From NCBI GenBank assembly GCA_015501595.1, contig JADNRX010000025.1:186001-250000 (forward strand): 64,000 bases of DNA, in the 5' to 3' direction. The position numbers and the translations under genes were made by a program. This DNA comes from Hymenopellis radicata. Lineage: Eukaryota > Basidiomycota > Agaricomycetes > Agaricales > Physalacriaceae. The notes under the pieces are model-generated. The model was not told where the DNA came from and did not search any database. It saw only the letters and a program-made list of their open reading frames with translations. This document shows, piece after piece, positions 11,472 to 24,520 of this stretch (position 1 is its first letter; every line of letters begins with the position of its first letter).

Positions 11472-14384
11472 CTACAAAAACCCTCCATCATCAGACTTGA
11501 CAAAGAAGGGAGGGGCTGTCATATATCCGTTCCACTCATCGTTCCAACTGAAAGAAAGCGTTGAGTACATGACCCCGTGAAGGAACAAGACATGCACTCA
11601 CTCCGAAGAAAATGCCTTGCTGCTGTTCTCGGCAGGACTCATCCACCCAGCCGCATTGAACAATGCCATATCAGCCTGAGTGACACCACCCCATAGCCCG
11701 GTATTCTCCAACTCTGCCTTCTCTTCCGGCATCACCCCGAATGAATTCGAACCACACAAGTCGAGAGTCACGTCGTGCAGCTGGAGGTCCGAAACATATC
11801 CCGACGGAACCCACGCGCCAAAAGGCATCTCAACGTCGTCTGCGATTTTCTGCATATCATAGCAGGGCTGTGATTGTGATTCGTCCTTATGCTCATCTAA
11901 AGGTAGGCCCTCGGCAAAAGCCTCCAAGCCATGGCTATCATACGAGAAGGGTGAGCAGCGCAACAGGATCGCAGAATGAATACATACACCAGATGACCAC
12001 ACATATGAAACCTGTGAAGGAAGTCAGTCGCGAGAAAGATGAGTAAACGAACTGGCGTACCTTGAAGAGATACTTCTCAACGCATTCAAACAGTGACTGA
12101 GATCATCTATATCCCTCTTCGCAGGTTCCCGCGGTGGCGTTTCTCGTACTCCACGCCACATGTTCATGATAATTGAACCTCCAGCGGAGAACGCCGCCAT
12201 CTACGAAACCCTGAGCACGTCGCCAAAGGAACAAACAGCGATCTTACGTTGGTGACCATGCTAAGAACAGGTCTTAATTGATGCCTGATCATCAACAATC
12301 TTATGCACGACCTAGCAGCATTCGTGCATATTGCTAGCGAAGGCAATGCCAGTGGCGAATTCGAGTGCACAAACGGCCGGTGGATGAATATCTGGAGATT
12401 GTAATAGGTCATGTACAACTCCGACGCTTGATCAAAGTAAGCCTTGGGTTGGGTCGTCGTATCCCAGCGCACTAAACAAGGAAGAAATGAGCATGGTTTC
12501 AAGTATACTTACGACACGAAGCGAGACCTACAATGAGCTGGAACTGAGTTGAACCAGGAGTTCAGCATTGAGTCGAGTAAGGTCAGATTGCTCTGAATAC
12601 TCGTGGCCTCTTTCATAGACCTTATGCCGAATACAGATCGAAGGGAGATGGATGTAATTTGCGTGAGTTTTATGAGGGCAACGAATGCTTCCATCTTTGA
12701 AGGCTTCCCAACGGGTTGTTTGAAGTCAGTTGCCGGATTCCCAGTTTCCCAGTACTCGTCATCGCAAAGAATTGGGTACGCGACATCGTACCTGGGGATC
12801 ATGTTCAGCATGCTCAGGAATAGCAATCAATCATGGCTCACGCATCGTCTGGAAGGGACACCGGTCGGCCGTGGTAGATGCTGATATGACGATCAAGGAT
12901 GAAGATGGTCCAGAAGATTCGTTTCTTGAGCTCTCCTTGAACGGTTGGCTTCTCGTCACCGGGACGTCGGTGTAGGCCGATTTCAACCGCACAGCGCATT
13001 CCTTGGCCAATAACGAACCAGGTCGATTGAGGTGTTGACGACCCAAGCATGTATTCCGCTAAGAGCTACGTCGATTGAACGGCGAACAAACCCAGAAGAT
13101 TGAAAGGGACTCACACAACAATATTGGATATCATATAAGCTTGCACTTTCAAAGAGCGACGTATGGAGGCCCAATGTCTGTGAAACCCATTTCCAGCCTG
13201 CAGAATGCTCTGACGCGCCATCCAGGAGAACGCGACTATCCCGTGAGACGCGCGATGCGACACCGCAGACCATCAAGACCACACCACCGAAGCTGGAGTT
13301 GAGATGATGCAGACCGCAGGCAACCTCGCGCCGAAAACTGGGCTCGTGGATTGCGGCGAGATAATTCGGGATGTTGCTGAAAAAAATGTCGATTAGGTTA
13401 TGCATGAGATCTTCCTCCGGAAACATCAGAAGGGGCCGCTTCATAGTGTCCGCTTCCCACTGTTGTGTATGTGAGGATAGACGGTCGAACGAGTTGTGCG
13501 CGCAAGACGCACCGAATGTATTGACCACGACCGACCTGACGGTATCGCTCCACCTTTCAGGCTCAGCATCTGGCGAATGAAATAGACATTGCTGGACGGT
13601 CCATAGAAACGGTCATTGGTCCCGTCAGTCGAGGTTAGAGAAAACTTCTTCATGCCGTTGAGCATTTGCGTATATTCCGAGTCGTTTTGATCATCCACTT
13701 CGACGTGCTCATGCCGAGCTGTAATTTCAGCGACAGGATCAGAATTGAGCGGGGTGGGAGGTTTCCTAAGAAAGATGAGAGCTGGACATGAACAGGCCCG
13801 GTGAATACGCACTGCTGATCTTGGCTTTTCTTCAACAAATCCTCGAGATCCTTCACCCTCTGTTGGAGTACTGTAACCTGCCTGGAGCTGGATAATGCGT
13901 AAATTATAAGAATCAGCAAGACGTGCAACCCACTAATTCTTTATTCCTGGTTTCTGCAGCAATTTGAGTATGTAGGCATGATGTCAGGAAGATTGAGGCA
14001 GACCTGAACAGGCATATCATGGGTACATGGAATGTTGTGCGCTCGGCAATTCGTACAGGGCGCTCCTTGGCTCTTCTGACTATCACCTAGAAAGTTCAGC
14101 TGAAGGAGTCGTGCGGGCTACAACTAGCTGCGGAGATTGCACATACATTTCACTGTTGGATAAACGTCTTAGTGTTTACCGAACTTGTTAACGGTAGGTA
14201 CGCACCTTTTCTCCTTCGACACGTATCACAAGAACCGGATAGTCTTTTCAAGTTGGCCTTCGGTACTCGTACATGACGGGGACTGGCATGCGTAAGCTCG
14301 AGCCCTAAAAGGATGGAAGAAGGCGCCAAACCTTGCATCCTCGGATGGAGTGGTCGCTTCGCCAGAGCGCCCCGAGTCTGACAT
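11472..14384 (-). CDS. Zn2Cys6 transcription factor, paralogue A
   Basis: A fungal binuclear-zinc regulator expected to act in the nucleus. The zinc cluster has spacing C-x2-C-x6-C-x9-C-x2-C-x6-C (CDTCRRRKVKC then CTNCRAHNIPC) and is interrupted by a 6-base microexon at 14147-14152. A leucine-rich dimerisation helix follows (VTVLQQRVKDLEDLL), then the fungal-specific transcription factor domain (HEPSFRREVACGLHHL, ELKKRIFWTIFILDRHIS, CDDEYWETGNP). The last exon (11472-11546) gives a WNDEWNGY tail like those of paralogues B and C. The start at 14384 (MSDSGRSGE) needs a first intron with donor GTTTGG; the alternative is an ATG at 14338. Target genes cannot be told from sequence. Confidence 0.9.
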
Positions 14385-15992
14385 TTCTTTAGAGTTCAAC
14401 GAAATGAACGCGTCTTCGACTGAGTGTAGACCACACGTCGAAGATGGTGGTTACAGCTTGAATGATTAATAAATGGGTTCATCAATTTGACAAATGATAA
14501 GATTACAATATTTCGATGATCTTATCAGATCATTGAGGCCGCCTTACCACCTCTTACCACTCGCTGCTAGTGCCACTGAGTCTTGCAGCTTCAAAGGTGA
14601 TACACCGGAGTAGGACATGAGGCCATATTAGTCGTTCGCTTCCTCGCAGATATCGAACTGCTTAGACTATTCACCACATATATGGTTACCTTTGACACGA
14701 CTTGCTCGCGAACGGCATGTTATTGTCTCGTCGCATTTTTCAGACTTACAACTTGACATAAATTCGTTTCTGAAAGGCAATAGTCCAAAAATGTGAAAAG
14801 GCATCGGGGGCAACTGTTCGATTATGTGAGACAAGAGAGGAAGAACTCAACCAGTATATTTTTGGGATTTGTGGTCTTTCAGTTTGTGACCGTTTAACTA
14901 GGAGAATCCGGCGAACGAGAGTACGAGTGGAGTAGAGACGTGAAAACGTGATGTCGCCTCATGAAGCCGGGAGGACAACCACTCTCGTGCATGCCAGAAA
15001 GGACGTGAGGTAGTATTCTGCCGAGCGTCAAAGGCCGAAACCGGCAAACACTTGGTCGGCCAATGATGCCCACTGGCACGCAGTGAGAACGGTAGGATAG
15101 AGTGACAGAGTGGACCGGTGTAATACACCAGTAAGTCCAGACGTCATCACGTAGCATAGTCACCGCTCTGGCCGCGAAGATGGGGCGATATTCGATAATC
15201 GCGATCAACAACCAGCCGCCATGAGAGCAGCGGACATCAAGACGTATCCAAGCAATGGTGCGGGGAAACATAACAATGATGAAATCTCGCCGTTCAAGTC
15301 GAGAGTTCGGGGTAAGTACGTCGGCAAATGAGATATCCGTTGTTGATTTAAGGACTGATGACGGTTACTGTCGCCGCTCGCGTCATGGGTGACCAGGTAG
15401 ATCCGAATAAGGGTGTTAGTTCGCGGCTGTTAGGTGCAAGCGAGCTAGTAGGTTGTATGGCTATTCAAGCAAGATCGGACGCGTGCATCGTCCTGGCGTC
15501 GTCTAGAGTATCAGATGGAAAAGAAGGGGCCTAATGTCGTCAGTCAATATATGATCGCAGAGTCCAGGGACCGTGGTGCCCTCTGGTGCCCTGCACCTGG
15601 AGGAATCCAAGGACGAATGATACAGACACAAAGCACGCTGAAGGGGAGCGGAATTGCCAACAAAATCACAGTACTACTCGTGGTTCGAGTGGGAATGTCA
15701 TGGCGAACTAAATGAAACAGATCAAGCAGCTGTGGCCGAGTTTCCATAACAGGGTTCGTCAAGCCACGTGCATCGTGCCAGCCGTCAAGGGTCCACGGTC
15801 TTTTCTTTCGCCCATCGACTTGTCATTCCCTCCGTCTGCTCGTTGTGCAGCACGACGTCGGCGCTGCCCTTCTCTTACTTGAGGTTTGTGCCATACCACT
15901 CGCCTATATAGCACGCTAATTGTCGCAATTCGCTGTACGTAGACTGGAGCTACCCGCCACGGTAGTACCACTACCCGTCAGCGCCAACCAAG
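14385..15992. other. Divergent intergenic region, 1.6 kb
   Basis: Lies between the start of transcription factor A (minus) and the start of the low-complexity gene at 15993 (plus), so it holds both promoters. The longest minus-strand frame (14894-15271) has no recognisable motif. There is a TATATA at 15906 on plus, about 90 bases before the start codon. No repeats were noticed. Confidence 0.4.
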
Positions 15993-18900
15993 ATGCCGCT
16001 TCTTGGGATGTTCGCTAAGAAAAGCAAGCAGGGTAAATCTAGCGACGTGCGCAGCATGACCAGTGCCGAATCTGGCACGGAATCGCCGTTAGAGTCGCCC
16101 ACGACAACAGAATATGTGCGCCCTGACAAGTCACTCCCTTCTAGCCCCAACGGGCGCAGCCATCTGCACCCTCAGGACGCTATGCGACTCCCTCACAACA
16201 GCATCTATCCCACGGCGGGGATGCCGGTCGCATCGTCAAGCAAGCTGCGCCTGCCGTTTGGTCGGAAAAAGGGCTCCGCAGGATCCACCTTTTCCAATTC
16301 TAATGACGGTCACGATCCAAGGACGAGCATAGGCGGCGTGTCAGTCTCAGACGCGGAACTCTTAGTACCAAGACCTTCCTTTGCAGCGTACAGCGATCCG
16401 CACAAGGGCCTCTCTACGCGTTCCTTACCGACTAATCCAGATTATACACCTCCTCGTCACCAGAAACGCCCATTCTTCAATTGGTCGAAAAGTACAAACT
16501 CTACGCCCTCCAAACCAGCTTTACAAAATGCCAAACCGAATCTCTCCCCACCTTTACTATCTCCAGATTCTTCATCTTTCAACCTCAAATCATTTAGACA
16601 TGTGCGACCGCCATCCCCTACGCGTTCTGTATCTTCAACTACTTCCCTTACTCCGCCTATACCACCTGCAGCGCGGCCTCGGGGTGCGAGCACAGCCTCA
16701 GACTCATCTCAGCGCATCTCCGTCGCAGCTTTTCGGGAGGCCCAGGCTCGTCGGAGCGCGGCTGGATCGCCAGTCCCTTCACTGCGTTCCTCAAGTCCTC
16801 ATGGAATGCCCATACGTTCTCCAAGTCCACATGGAATGCCAATGCATTCTTCCGGCTCAAATCCGCGCGGCGGAAGACCGGTACATGCCCCTGCACCTAG
16901 ACGAAGCAGTCGGTACATGTCAGACAGTGACGAGAGCGAGGAAGAAGAAGAGAGTGACGACGAGTATGGACAGGACGAAGCCTCATTGTCGAGGAAGCGC
17001 ACCGTAACTCAGAGGAGGCCTGGGAACCAAATGTACAATCCCAACACGCGTTCAGAAATGGGGCATGGAAGTCGTGATGACGAGGACGTGCCGACAATAA
17101 CGCCGCGTTCTCCCAGACAGCGGGCGAGTCTTTCTACAAGTGCCCTGGCACCCAGCCCGGCTGCACAGCGAGCCGTCGGAATTGCTGGTGTGTTTTTCCG
17201 TGGAGCATCTTTGAAATATATCACTCACGTCAAGATCAGACAACTCGCGACCATCGCGTCATGTTAGAGAAGGATCTACGGTTTCCAATCCCACGGCCAA
17301 AGGAGGTATGAATCCTTGCCTGCATGCTTGATTTCCCCGTGTGACCCCGTCTATTTTAGACGAACCGCGTAGAAGCACGCTGGCGTCCAACTCTGATAGC
17401 TCTTCGTCAGATTCCGACGACGATGCACCGTTGGCAAGACTGGTACCGCCACGCCGACCTGGAAGCGCAATGTCTAATAACTCTAACCGGTCTAACCGAT
17501 CCAATCCTCCAAAGCCGTTGATCGACATCAACTCACTCGTGGGACAGCCGCCGAAATTCAGCACTGCAGCAGCTTCCTCGTCGAATGCCGGGTTCACACC
17601 GGGGTCGACGCTACTTTCAGGCAAAATAGTTTCCAAGAGTCCTCCAGCCAAATTCGTGAGCCCCCTGGATCACCGGTAAAAGCATCCGCAGGACTTGCTC
17701 CGATTGACACGTCGACCGACGCGTTCAGGAAGAGTCCCGAACTGGCCAAAAGGACTGCACCGACCAGGAAGGATTCGGACGTGATTTCGAGCATTTCCAG
17801 AACACTGAGTCCTGACGAGATGACTTCCCCTGAAATGCGGCATGTGTTGGGACAAACGCCACTCCGGATGGAACCCAGTCGAGAGGTGTTGTCACCGTCG
17901 ACGTTAAGGCGGGAACCAGCGAGGCAAGACTCGGGACTGAGCGTCCCCTCTCCCGTCAGCCCAAGGCCCGGCCTCACCGAGAGGTTAAAGGCAGTGGCCG
18001 CGGTTCCAGAGCCCGTGTCGTCCTCAGGATCCAGTAGAACGAGTGGCCACCGCAGAACTTCGAGCGATAATCCTCCTCCAAGAGCTTTGAGCACGGCATC
18101 AGATGGAATGGATGATCTAGCATCGATGCTTGGCGGTGGGATCAGACTAATCAGTATGAATGGTGAGAGCGACCCTAGTGAGGAGGAAGAACAGAAACCG
18201 GAGGAACATGAGAAGCAGGCAGAGGTCACCTCTTCTTTTAAGCCTATTCCTATCAAACGAAGGACACCTGCGCCATCATTCGCTGTTACTTCCCGACCGC
18301 AGCACAAGTCCGCGGTTAGTCTGGCTGATACTAGGCAGCGGAGTGCTTCCTTGGTCCCGACTGGTTCCCCCGCGCCAGCTTTACCTCCAGTCCCTTCTCC
18401 GCCCATGATGAAGCCTCGCCAGTCGCCGACAAGTGCTAGTGCCAGTATCAGTAGTGGCGCCAGCTCTACCAGTGCATCGACCGTGTCTTCGAGAACATCT
18501 ACGAGTCCCGCCCCCGTTGCAGCTTCACCCGTCGCTCCGCGTAGGATGCCTGTGGGTACTCCAATATCGCAGCGTAGCGCTATGAAGCAACCGATGGTGG
18601 CGCCCAAGCCGCGTGCGACCTCGACTGGTCCATCTCTGACACTTGATGCCCCACGACAACGACCGACGCTCACGGGGCCTTCCTCCGCGTCTGATCCTCC
18701 TCGTCAGCGAAACAGCATTGTTATGCCGGGTAGCTCGTCTACAGTAAATGCTCCCCGATCGCAGGCAAGGCCTCAACCAGCTGATAACACGATCGTTCCT
18801 CGTCCGCGCAGTACATCGATGATGCAGTTGATGCCCGTGAAGACGTTTACCAGTCCTGCGAGCTCTATTGGCGATTCAAGCAGTGGTCGTCAACCGTTGA

Positions 18901-19868
18901 CGCCCAACGATGGGAGCGATATCGCAAGCAGTGCGACCGGGCATTCGAAGCAGCGGAGTGTGAGCTTTGAGAATAACGGAAAGGACAAGCAGAAGAAGGA
19001 GCTTGAGCGTAGGAGAAACGAAGCGAAGGCTTCTATAGAGGTATGCTTTAGCATTGTCGTGGAATGCGGTGACTCATCAGTTTGACAAGTTGGGCAATGT
19101 CGTTAACGGTCGAGGACCTATTGTCGACGATGACGAAGACACGCCTGTCAATCAAGGACGCATGAGTACTGCTATGTTCGCTCAGCCGAGCTGGCCTATG
19201 CCGATGATGAATATGCCTATGAGCATGCCCCAGATGAACATGTCCCACATGATGCCGATGAATCCTCAGATGATGACTGGGATGACTGGGACTCCGATGA
19301 TCAATCCCGCCCAATTCATGCCGCCTCCTGGAGATCCGGCATTTTTCGCAGCGCATCAGCAGGCGATGATGTACGCAAAACAGGCATATCAAATTGCGGT
19401 GGCGCAGCAGGCCATGGCGGCAGCAGCCGAGGAATGGGAACGTAGTTCAGCGGTGGCGTTCTCAACTGCCGGGAGTGTGTATGGAGGAGGAGGAGGAGGG
19501 GGAGGTTGGGGTAGCCAGTCAATGTACGGTGGACCGAGTGGCGCACGAAGTGAGTATGGTGGTGGTGGTGGTGGTGGCGGTGGTGGTTGGGGTTCGTCGC
19601 AATCCATGTATGGCGGTGGTATGGGCTCTCGGAGCGCGTATGGTGGCGGTAATGACAACCGAGGCCGACAGAGCTCAGCTTACTTCCACCGATGCCTCCG
19701 ATTCCCCAGGGGAATACCTCCAAGGGACCTCCTCCAAAGGGCGGGTCTCGACCCAGGACGGTCAGTCAGCCCGCAAGTCCTGCGAAACAGCACGGACACC
19801 AACATAGTCCTAGTGGCGGTAAAAGGCGTGGCGGGGCTCCGCCTTCAAGTTGGAAACCGGGGATGTAG
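15993..19868 (+). CDS. Large Ser/Pro-rich disordered protein with Met- and Gly-rich tail
   Basis: No known domain. Order along the protein: a basic start (MPLLGMFAKKSKQGK); a long Ser/Pro/Arg region with repeated SPSPHGMP-like units near 16796-16856 and an acidic DSDESEEEEESDDE patch; a short conserved-looking exon near 17230-17304 (DHRVMLEKDLRFPIP); a second long Ser/Thr/Pro region; a charged KDKQKKELERRRNEAKASIE stretch; a Met-rich stretch (19194-19290); Gly-rich blocks with WGSQSMYGG units; and a basic end RRGGAPPSSWKPGM. Introns are placed near 17187-17228, 17307-17360, 19040-19080 and 19619-19671. Two one-base deletions, at the GG of 17305-17306 and in the C run at 17661-17665, best explain the frame jumps. 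It may be a scaffold or condensate-forming protein, but that is inference from composition only. Confidence 0.75.
19481..19620 (+). repeat. Gly-rich coding repeat
   Basis: GGA/GGT codon runs encode two Gly tracts of 8-10 residues, each followed by W-G-S-(S)-Q-S-M-Y-G-G. The two copies differ in codon choice (GGA-rich, then GGT-rich), so the protein pattern is kept while the DNA differs. The second copy runs into the donor of the last intron at 19619. Confidence 0.8.
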
Positions 19869-20210
19869 TATTTTGGATCTCTCATTTCGTCGACTTTCTT
19901 TTGGTTTTCCTATGTCGTATATATAGCGGACATCGTACTCTGCCGTCCATCATTATTCGTAGCATTACAACACACACAGACTGGGACACTCATCCGTATA
20001 AACCAATTGTATTTCAATACTCGCATAATAATACCCAGTATCACACGCTCCTGTCCGTGTCTCCAATTTGTCACGCGTACGCGTGGATCGGAGGAGGTGT
20101 CGGCACGGAAGATTCGAGGTTGCGCTCGATAATGGCCTTGCACTCAAACGACCACCATCCTCCGTCGTCATCCTTCTATTATATCTTGCTACTACCGCTT
20201 CTCTGACCAT

Positions 20211-23063
20211 ATGTCCTCGTCTCCCGATGCTGGCCCTAGTGCGAAACTCAGTTCCGCTGTCTCAAATTCGGCCTCAAAGAAAACACGACTTCCCAAGAGC
20301 TGCGATGCTTGTCGGCGGAAGAAGAGTACGTTGAAGATACATCCTTGCTTCGTTTTCGCTCATCCCTTTCGTCTACAGTTAAATGTGCGCGCCGAATTTT
20401 GTTATGTGCCTCTGTTGTCTCATTGTCTCATAACGTGTAGGCGACAGTAGTACATCCGTAGATGGCGAATGCAGGAATTGTCGAGAGAGTGGAATCGTGT
20501 GCACCCACAATATACCTGTCCAGGTGCGTCTCATCTGTCGTATCGCCCCAAATTTGATTCCGGACGCGTCGATAGAAACGCGGTATCAAGAACTAGTAGG
20601 AGCCTTCCTTTCACTCCTCATCGATTTATATGCGATCAAATACAGCTCGAGACAAGTCACCGTCCTGCAAGAACGCGTCAAGGAATTGGAAGCTCTACTC
20701 ATTCGCGCTCGGTGCGTTTTGGCTATTAGTGCTCTCAGTCACGATGTGAAACCCAAGTTTCTTAGGGAACAAAGTTCTCCTAGTATAGCGGATCCTCTCA
20801 GCGTGGGCTCGTCGCCCAAGGAGGACTTACAGAGCGACGACCAAGAGCATGAAACGCTGGTGGACGAAATGAAGAGGATCAACATCAATGGTCCAGGGAT
20901 CGCTGATCGATATTTTGGGGCTTCGAGCAACATCCATTTCGTTTGGCAGATGATGATTATGAAGGGAGAGCAGGCGTTCAACACCAGGCCGTCTGAAGTT
21001 GAAGACTACAACGTTTTGACCATGCATTCCGTACGCGTTTATTCACATGTTGCCTACTTACCATCCTGACACATTCTTTAGTGGGAAGCCAAGTCCATCA
21101 TACACCCCAATTTCATGTTTCCGCCGGAAGATCTTTTGGAGGATTTGATAAACCTCTACTTTTTGTATCTTCCTTCTTACATGACTCTCCTCCACGAACC
21201 GACGTTCAGGCGGGATGTGGCCTCGGGCCTACACCATCTGGATACTAGCTTTGGCGCTGTCGTGTTGATGGTCTGCGCCGTTGCCTCGCGCGGGTCTTCA
21301 GATCCTCGCGTGTTTCTCGAAGCCGAGCCTGACGCGGTGCAGTCCGCGGGGTGGAAATGGTATTCTCAAACAATGACACCTCCTCGCTCCTTCTTTGAAA
21401 ACCCGAGCATATATGATGTTCAGTTTTGTGTTGTAAGTCCTTATCTTTAGAACCACCTCCATCGTAGAAGTTGATTGGATTGATCGTTTAGCTTGCAGCG
21501 CAGTACCTGCTTGGGACATCCGCACCGCAATCGGCATGGACAATGATTGGACTTGCCGCACGGTATGCTATAGAACTCGGCTTACATCGACACCGCCCAG
21601 GTCCGCCAACTCTCGAAAGTGAACTCAAGAAACGTGTCTTTTGGAGTATATTCATGATGGACCGCCACTGTAGTCTTTACCAGGGCCGCCCATTCATGAT
21701 TCGAGATGAGGAGTGAGTGTATAGGACCTTGACCGCCTGCTCCAATTCCACTTACCATGAATTTCAGCTTTGACGTAAAGTATCCATTTGAGTGCGACGA
21801 TGAGTACTGGGATACTGGAAATCCTGCTACGGATTTCAAGCAGCCGCCTGGGGAGCCCAGCAAGATGCATGCGTTCGTGCAATACCTCAATCTCTGCCAC
21901 ATAATATCCTTCATGATGCGTACACTTTATGGTATCCGTAAGTCGCAAGAGGCTGCCGGCTTGAAGGGTAGCTGGATTGAGAATACCGTCGCCGTCCTCG
22001 ATTCGATGCTCAATTCGTGGTATAATGACCTCCCAACTCGCTGTATGCGTTCGCGTATTCTCCTCTTCTGTGATTTAACGTCTCTCGTCTAGTGCGCTGG
22101 GACCCTCAAGCCCAGCCGGGCAAATGGTTTCTACACTCAGCAAAGTTATACATGATCTACTACGATCTGCAGATACATGTTCATCGTCCCTTCGTACATA
22201 GTCCATCGCCTCTTGCGCTGCCTTCGCTGGCAATCTGCACTAATGCTGCACGATCATGTATTCGACTGGTGGAGATATTGCTTGCCACAAGCCCTGTGTT
22301 GAGTTTGATTCCAAACGTCGGTGTCTTCCTCATTGCGTAGCTCTGGTATATTGACAGAAGTTTGCCTCAGATGGCCATATTCTCGGCGGGGACAATTATC
22401 ATTACGAATATGTGGCATACAGTGCGTACACGCCCGGGAGAACCGCCGCTACAGAGAGACGGACAGGATCTCTGTAGGTGTATGAACGTGCTTCAACAAG
22501 GCGCAAAGCAGTGAGTGTCATGTAACGTCATCTCCAGATGCACTCGTTTGACCCTCATCGTAGGTACCGCATGTGCCATCGACTCATGTGCGTATCATAG
22601 TACCTCCTTGTGTGTGATTTGTAGCGCCAATGCTAATTTCACGATAGGCTGAGTTTGCGAGAGCTGTCAAATGGTCTTCCATTCCCAGACACCTGTCCCT
22701 TCACGTCTCCCGCCGATGTATTCAACGGGGCTCCTTCAGGTTACGTCTCAGCTCCCAGCACGACCAAGTTCGACATGTCTATGTTGGAGCCGACGCTTTT
22801 CGGTATGCCGCGAAGGCCTACCGAATCAGGCTCAGAGGAGGCTAGACTGGGATATTCTCCTGCTGATGCTGACATGTCGCTCTTTGAAGAGGATGATGTT
22901 ATGATGTGGATGAATAGCCTACCGGCGACCGAACCCATGGCATCCAGGTCAGTTCAAGGGGCTTTGTTCGTTTGCTTTCTCTGATGACTTTAGCAGTTGG
23001 ACCAATTGGAATGAGTACGCGGCGACAGGCTTTTATGATGCTGGCAAACGGGCTCTATATTAG
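20211..23063 (+). CDS. Zn2Cys6 transcription factor, paralogue B
   Basis: Close relative of the genes at 11472-14384 and 24521-27340. It starts MSSSPDAGPSAK, followed by a basic stretch (KKTRLPK) and the zinc cluster CDACRRKKIKC...CRNCRESGIVC with C-2-C-6-C-9-C-2-C-6-C spacing. The third zinc cysteine is assembled from exon 1 (ends 20325), a 6-base microexon (20379-20384) and exon 3 (starts 20441). It continues with a helix (VTVLQERVKELEALL), then the fungal-specific regulator domain (HEPTFRRDVASGLHHL, ELKKRVFWSIFMMDRHCS, CDDEYWDTGNP). The C terminus is acidic (SLFEEDDVMMWM), followed by a small last exon (SWTNWNEYAATGF) ending in TAG at 23061. All frames read through, so it looks intact. An acidic tail is usual for an activation domain, but this is inference. 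Confidence 0.92.
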
Positions 23064-23308
23064 AACAGTATTGTATTACTGTATCACTGTAGTTTATGCG
23101 AAGCGACTTCCGAGACGATGACGCTGCTGGAGAGTAGGTGTTGTTTAACTATTACATTCTTCCTGTACCATAAGTAGCCTCTCCCTGAGGGGACCGTGGC
23201 TGTAATACTACTATTACTATGTCGAACTCATCGATATCCGAGTCATAGTATTGAAATCCACGAGCGTAACTGGTGATGAATACACGGGACCGCTCTGAGG
23301 AGAGCGGA

Positions 23309-23857
23309 GCAGAACTGTGATTGGCGAACTGGCGAACGGCGAACCGGCGAACCGGCGAACGGTTTGTAACCTAAGGCACTGTGTTGCAACTGTGTTGTAG
23401 ATATTTATGTATACTGTAAACACTCTTACCTGCCATCTGAGAGGTCGTAGTCCACCGTAAGTTGAGCAGAGGTCCCAACTGGTTGGATCGGACACGATCG
23501 TGACTTCCCCCGCCATGTCGTCGCTTTTTTTACTGGTCAATTGGGTCCAAGCACGCGTTGTTCAGTGCTCGGCCCTAGCTAATGTCTCTCTGGCAGTAGG
23601 CGACGCGGGGTGGTACATAAGAGGTCAAGACTGGGTCAAGATGGTGGCCGTCCCAATTTGGAACGAAGCCGCTACCGATCACTCCTGATGACGCGTCACG
23701 TTCAGGACTTTGGTTGCATTAAAACCACGCAGACAGTAAGTCTGAGTGTTTAAAAAGTAGAGGGATATACAAGGGATATATATGAACAAGTTTAGCTACT
23801 ATTACCCCATTCGCCCATAGCGTTCGCCAGTTCGCCGTTCGCCGATCACAGTTCTGC
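23309..23857. mobile_element. 549-bp inverted-repeat element (MITE-like)
   Basis: The left end begins GCAGAACTGTGAT followed by GGCGAAC-type units at 23322-23365. The right end is the reverse complement: GTTCGCC-type units at 23821-23843, then ATCACAGTTCTGC ending at 23857. About 35 bases match on each side with few differences. There is no transposase frame inside. A target-site duplication is not clear, and outer similarity (GCTCTGAG against GCTCAGAG) suggests the true ends may lie a little further out. Confidence 0.65.
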
Positions 23858-24520
23858 CCCAATCAGGCTCTGAGCCTCTGACGGGAGATTAGTCGATTAC
23901 GACCGGGCCCGGCAGGGTTACCCCGATCATTGATGGCGGGATTACCTTTTCTGGGTACACCACCGCCTTCTGGGCACATACCTCCCTTATTTACACTGTC
24001 AAGTAGTCCTACGGCTCTACCGCTGTTATTTGAGAAAATTGCCAAGAGCATAGAAAGTTAAGTCATATTTGAACCAGATCCCCCCTAAATGTACGGATTA
24101 AGTATGTGTAGCCCACCATGAGTCCATTTGTGGCGCACTCAGGTGAACACAATGTAATTTTGCCCTACACAGAACATTCTGTGTCGGCATGATCCCAAAA
24201 TCACTCATTGAGCATCACTGAATAATACATAACAGGGAAAGTAGGTATCTAGGTACAATCGCTCTCTAAAGGATGACAATTGTGAGTGAAATACTACAAA
24301 AAGTGCAACTTGGCCGATTTCGGAAAGATTCGTCGTCGGGGACTTCCATTTCGAGTCAGGTTCCCGGCGTGACATCAATGTCCCATCAATGATCAGTTAG
24401 TGATCGTAATCGATATGACTCTGCTCTGACAGTGACACCGACGGCCAAGACGGCGACGCGAGTTGGCTGTGCCTGGCGATTATTTCAAATATTATTTCTT
24501 TCCGCAACCACCACGTAGAT
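23858..24520. other. Promoter-side spacer of transcription factor C
   Basis: No gene recognised between the inverted-repeat element and the ATG at 24521. Short ORFs only. The last 150 bases probably contain the promoter of the downstream gene. Confidence 0.4.

Noticed and set aside
17656..17691. 36-base intron in the low-complexity gene
   Set aside because: A single C missing from the run at 17661-17665 gives a continuous Ser/Pro reading (VSPPGSPVKASAG) that fits the surrounding protein better.
17594..18673. Minus-strand open frame of 359 codons
   Set aside because: It lies opposite the plus-strand low-complexity gene, where Ser/Pro codon bias leaves the antisense strand free of stops. The plus frame has the coding pattern and splice sites.
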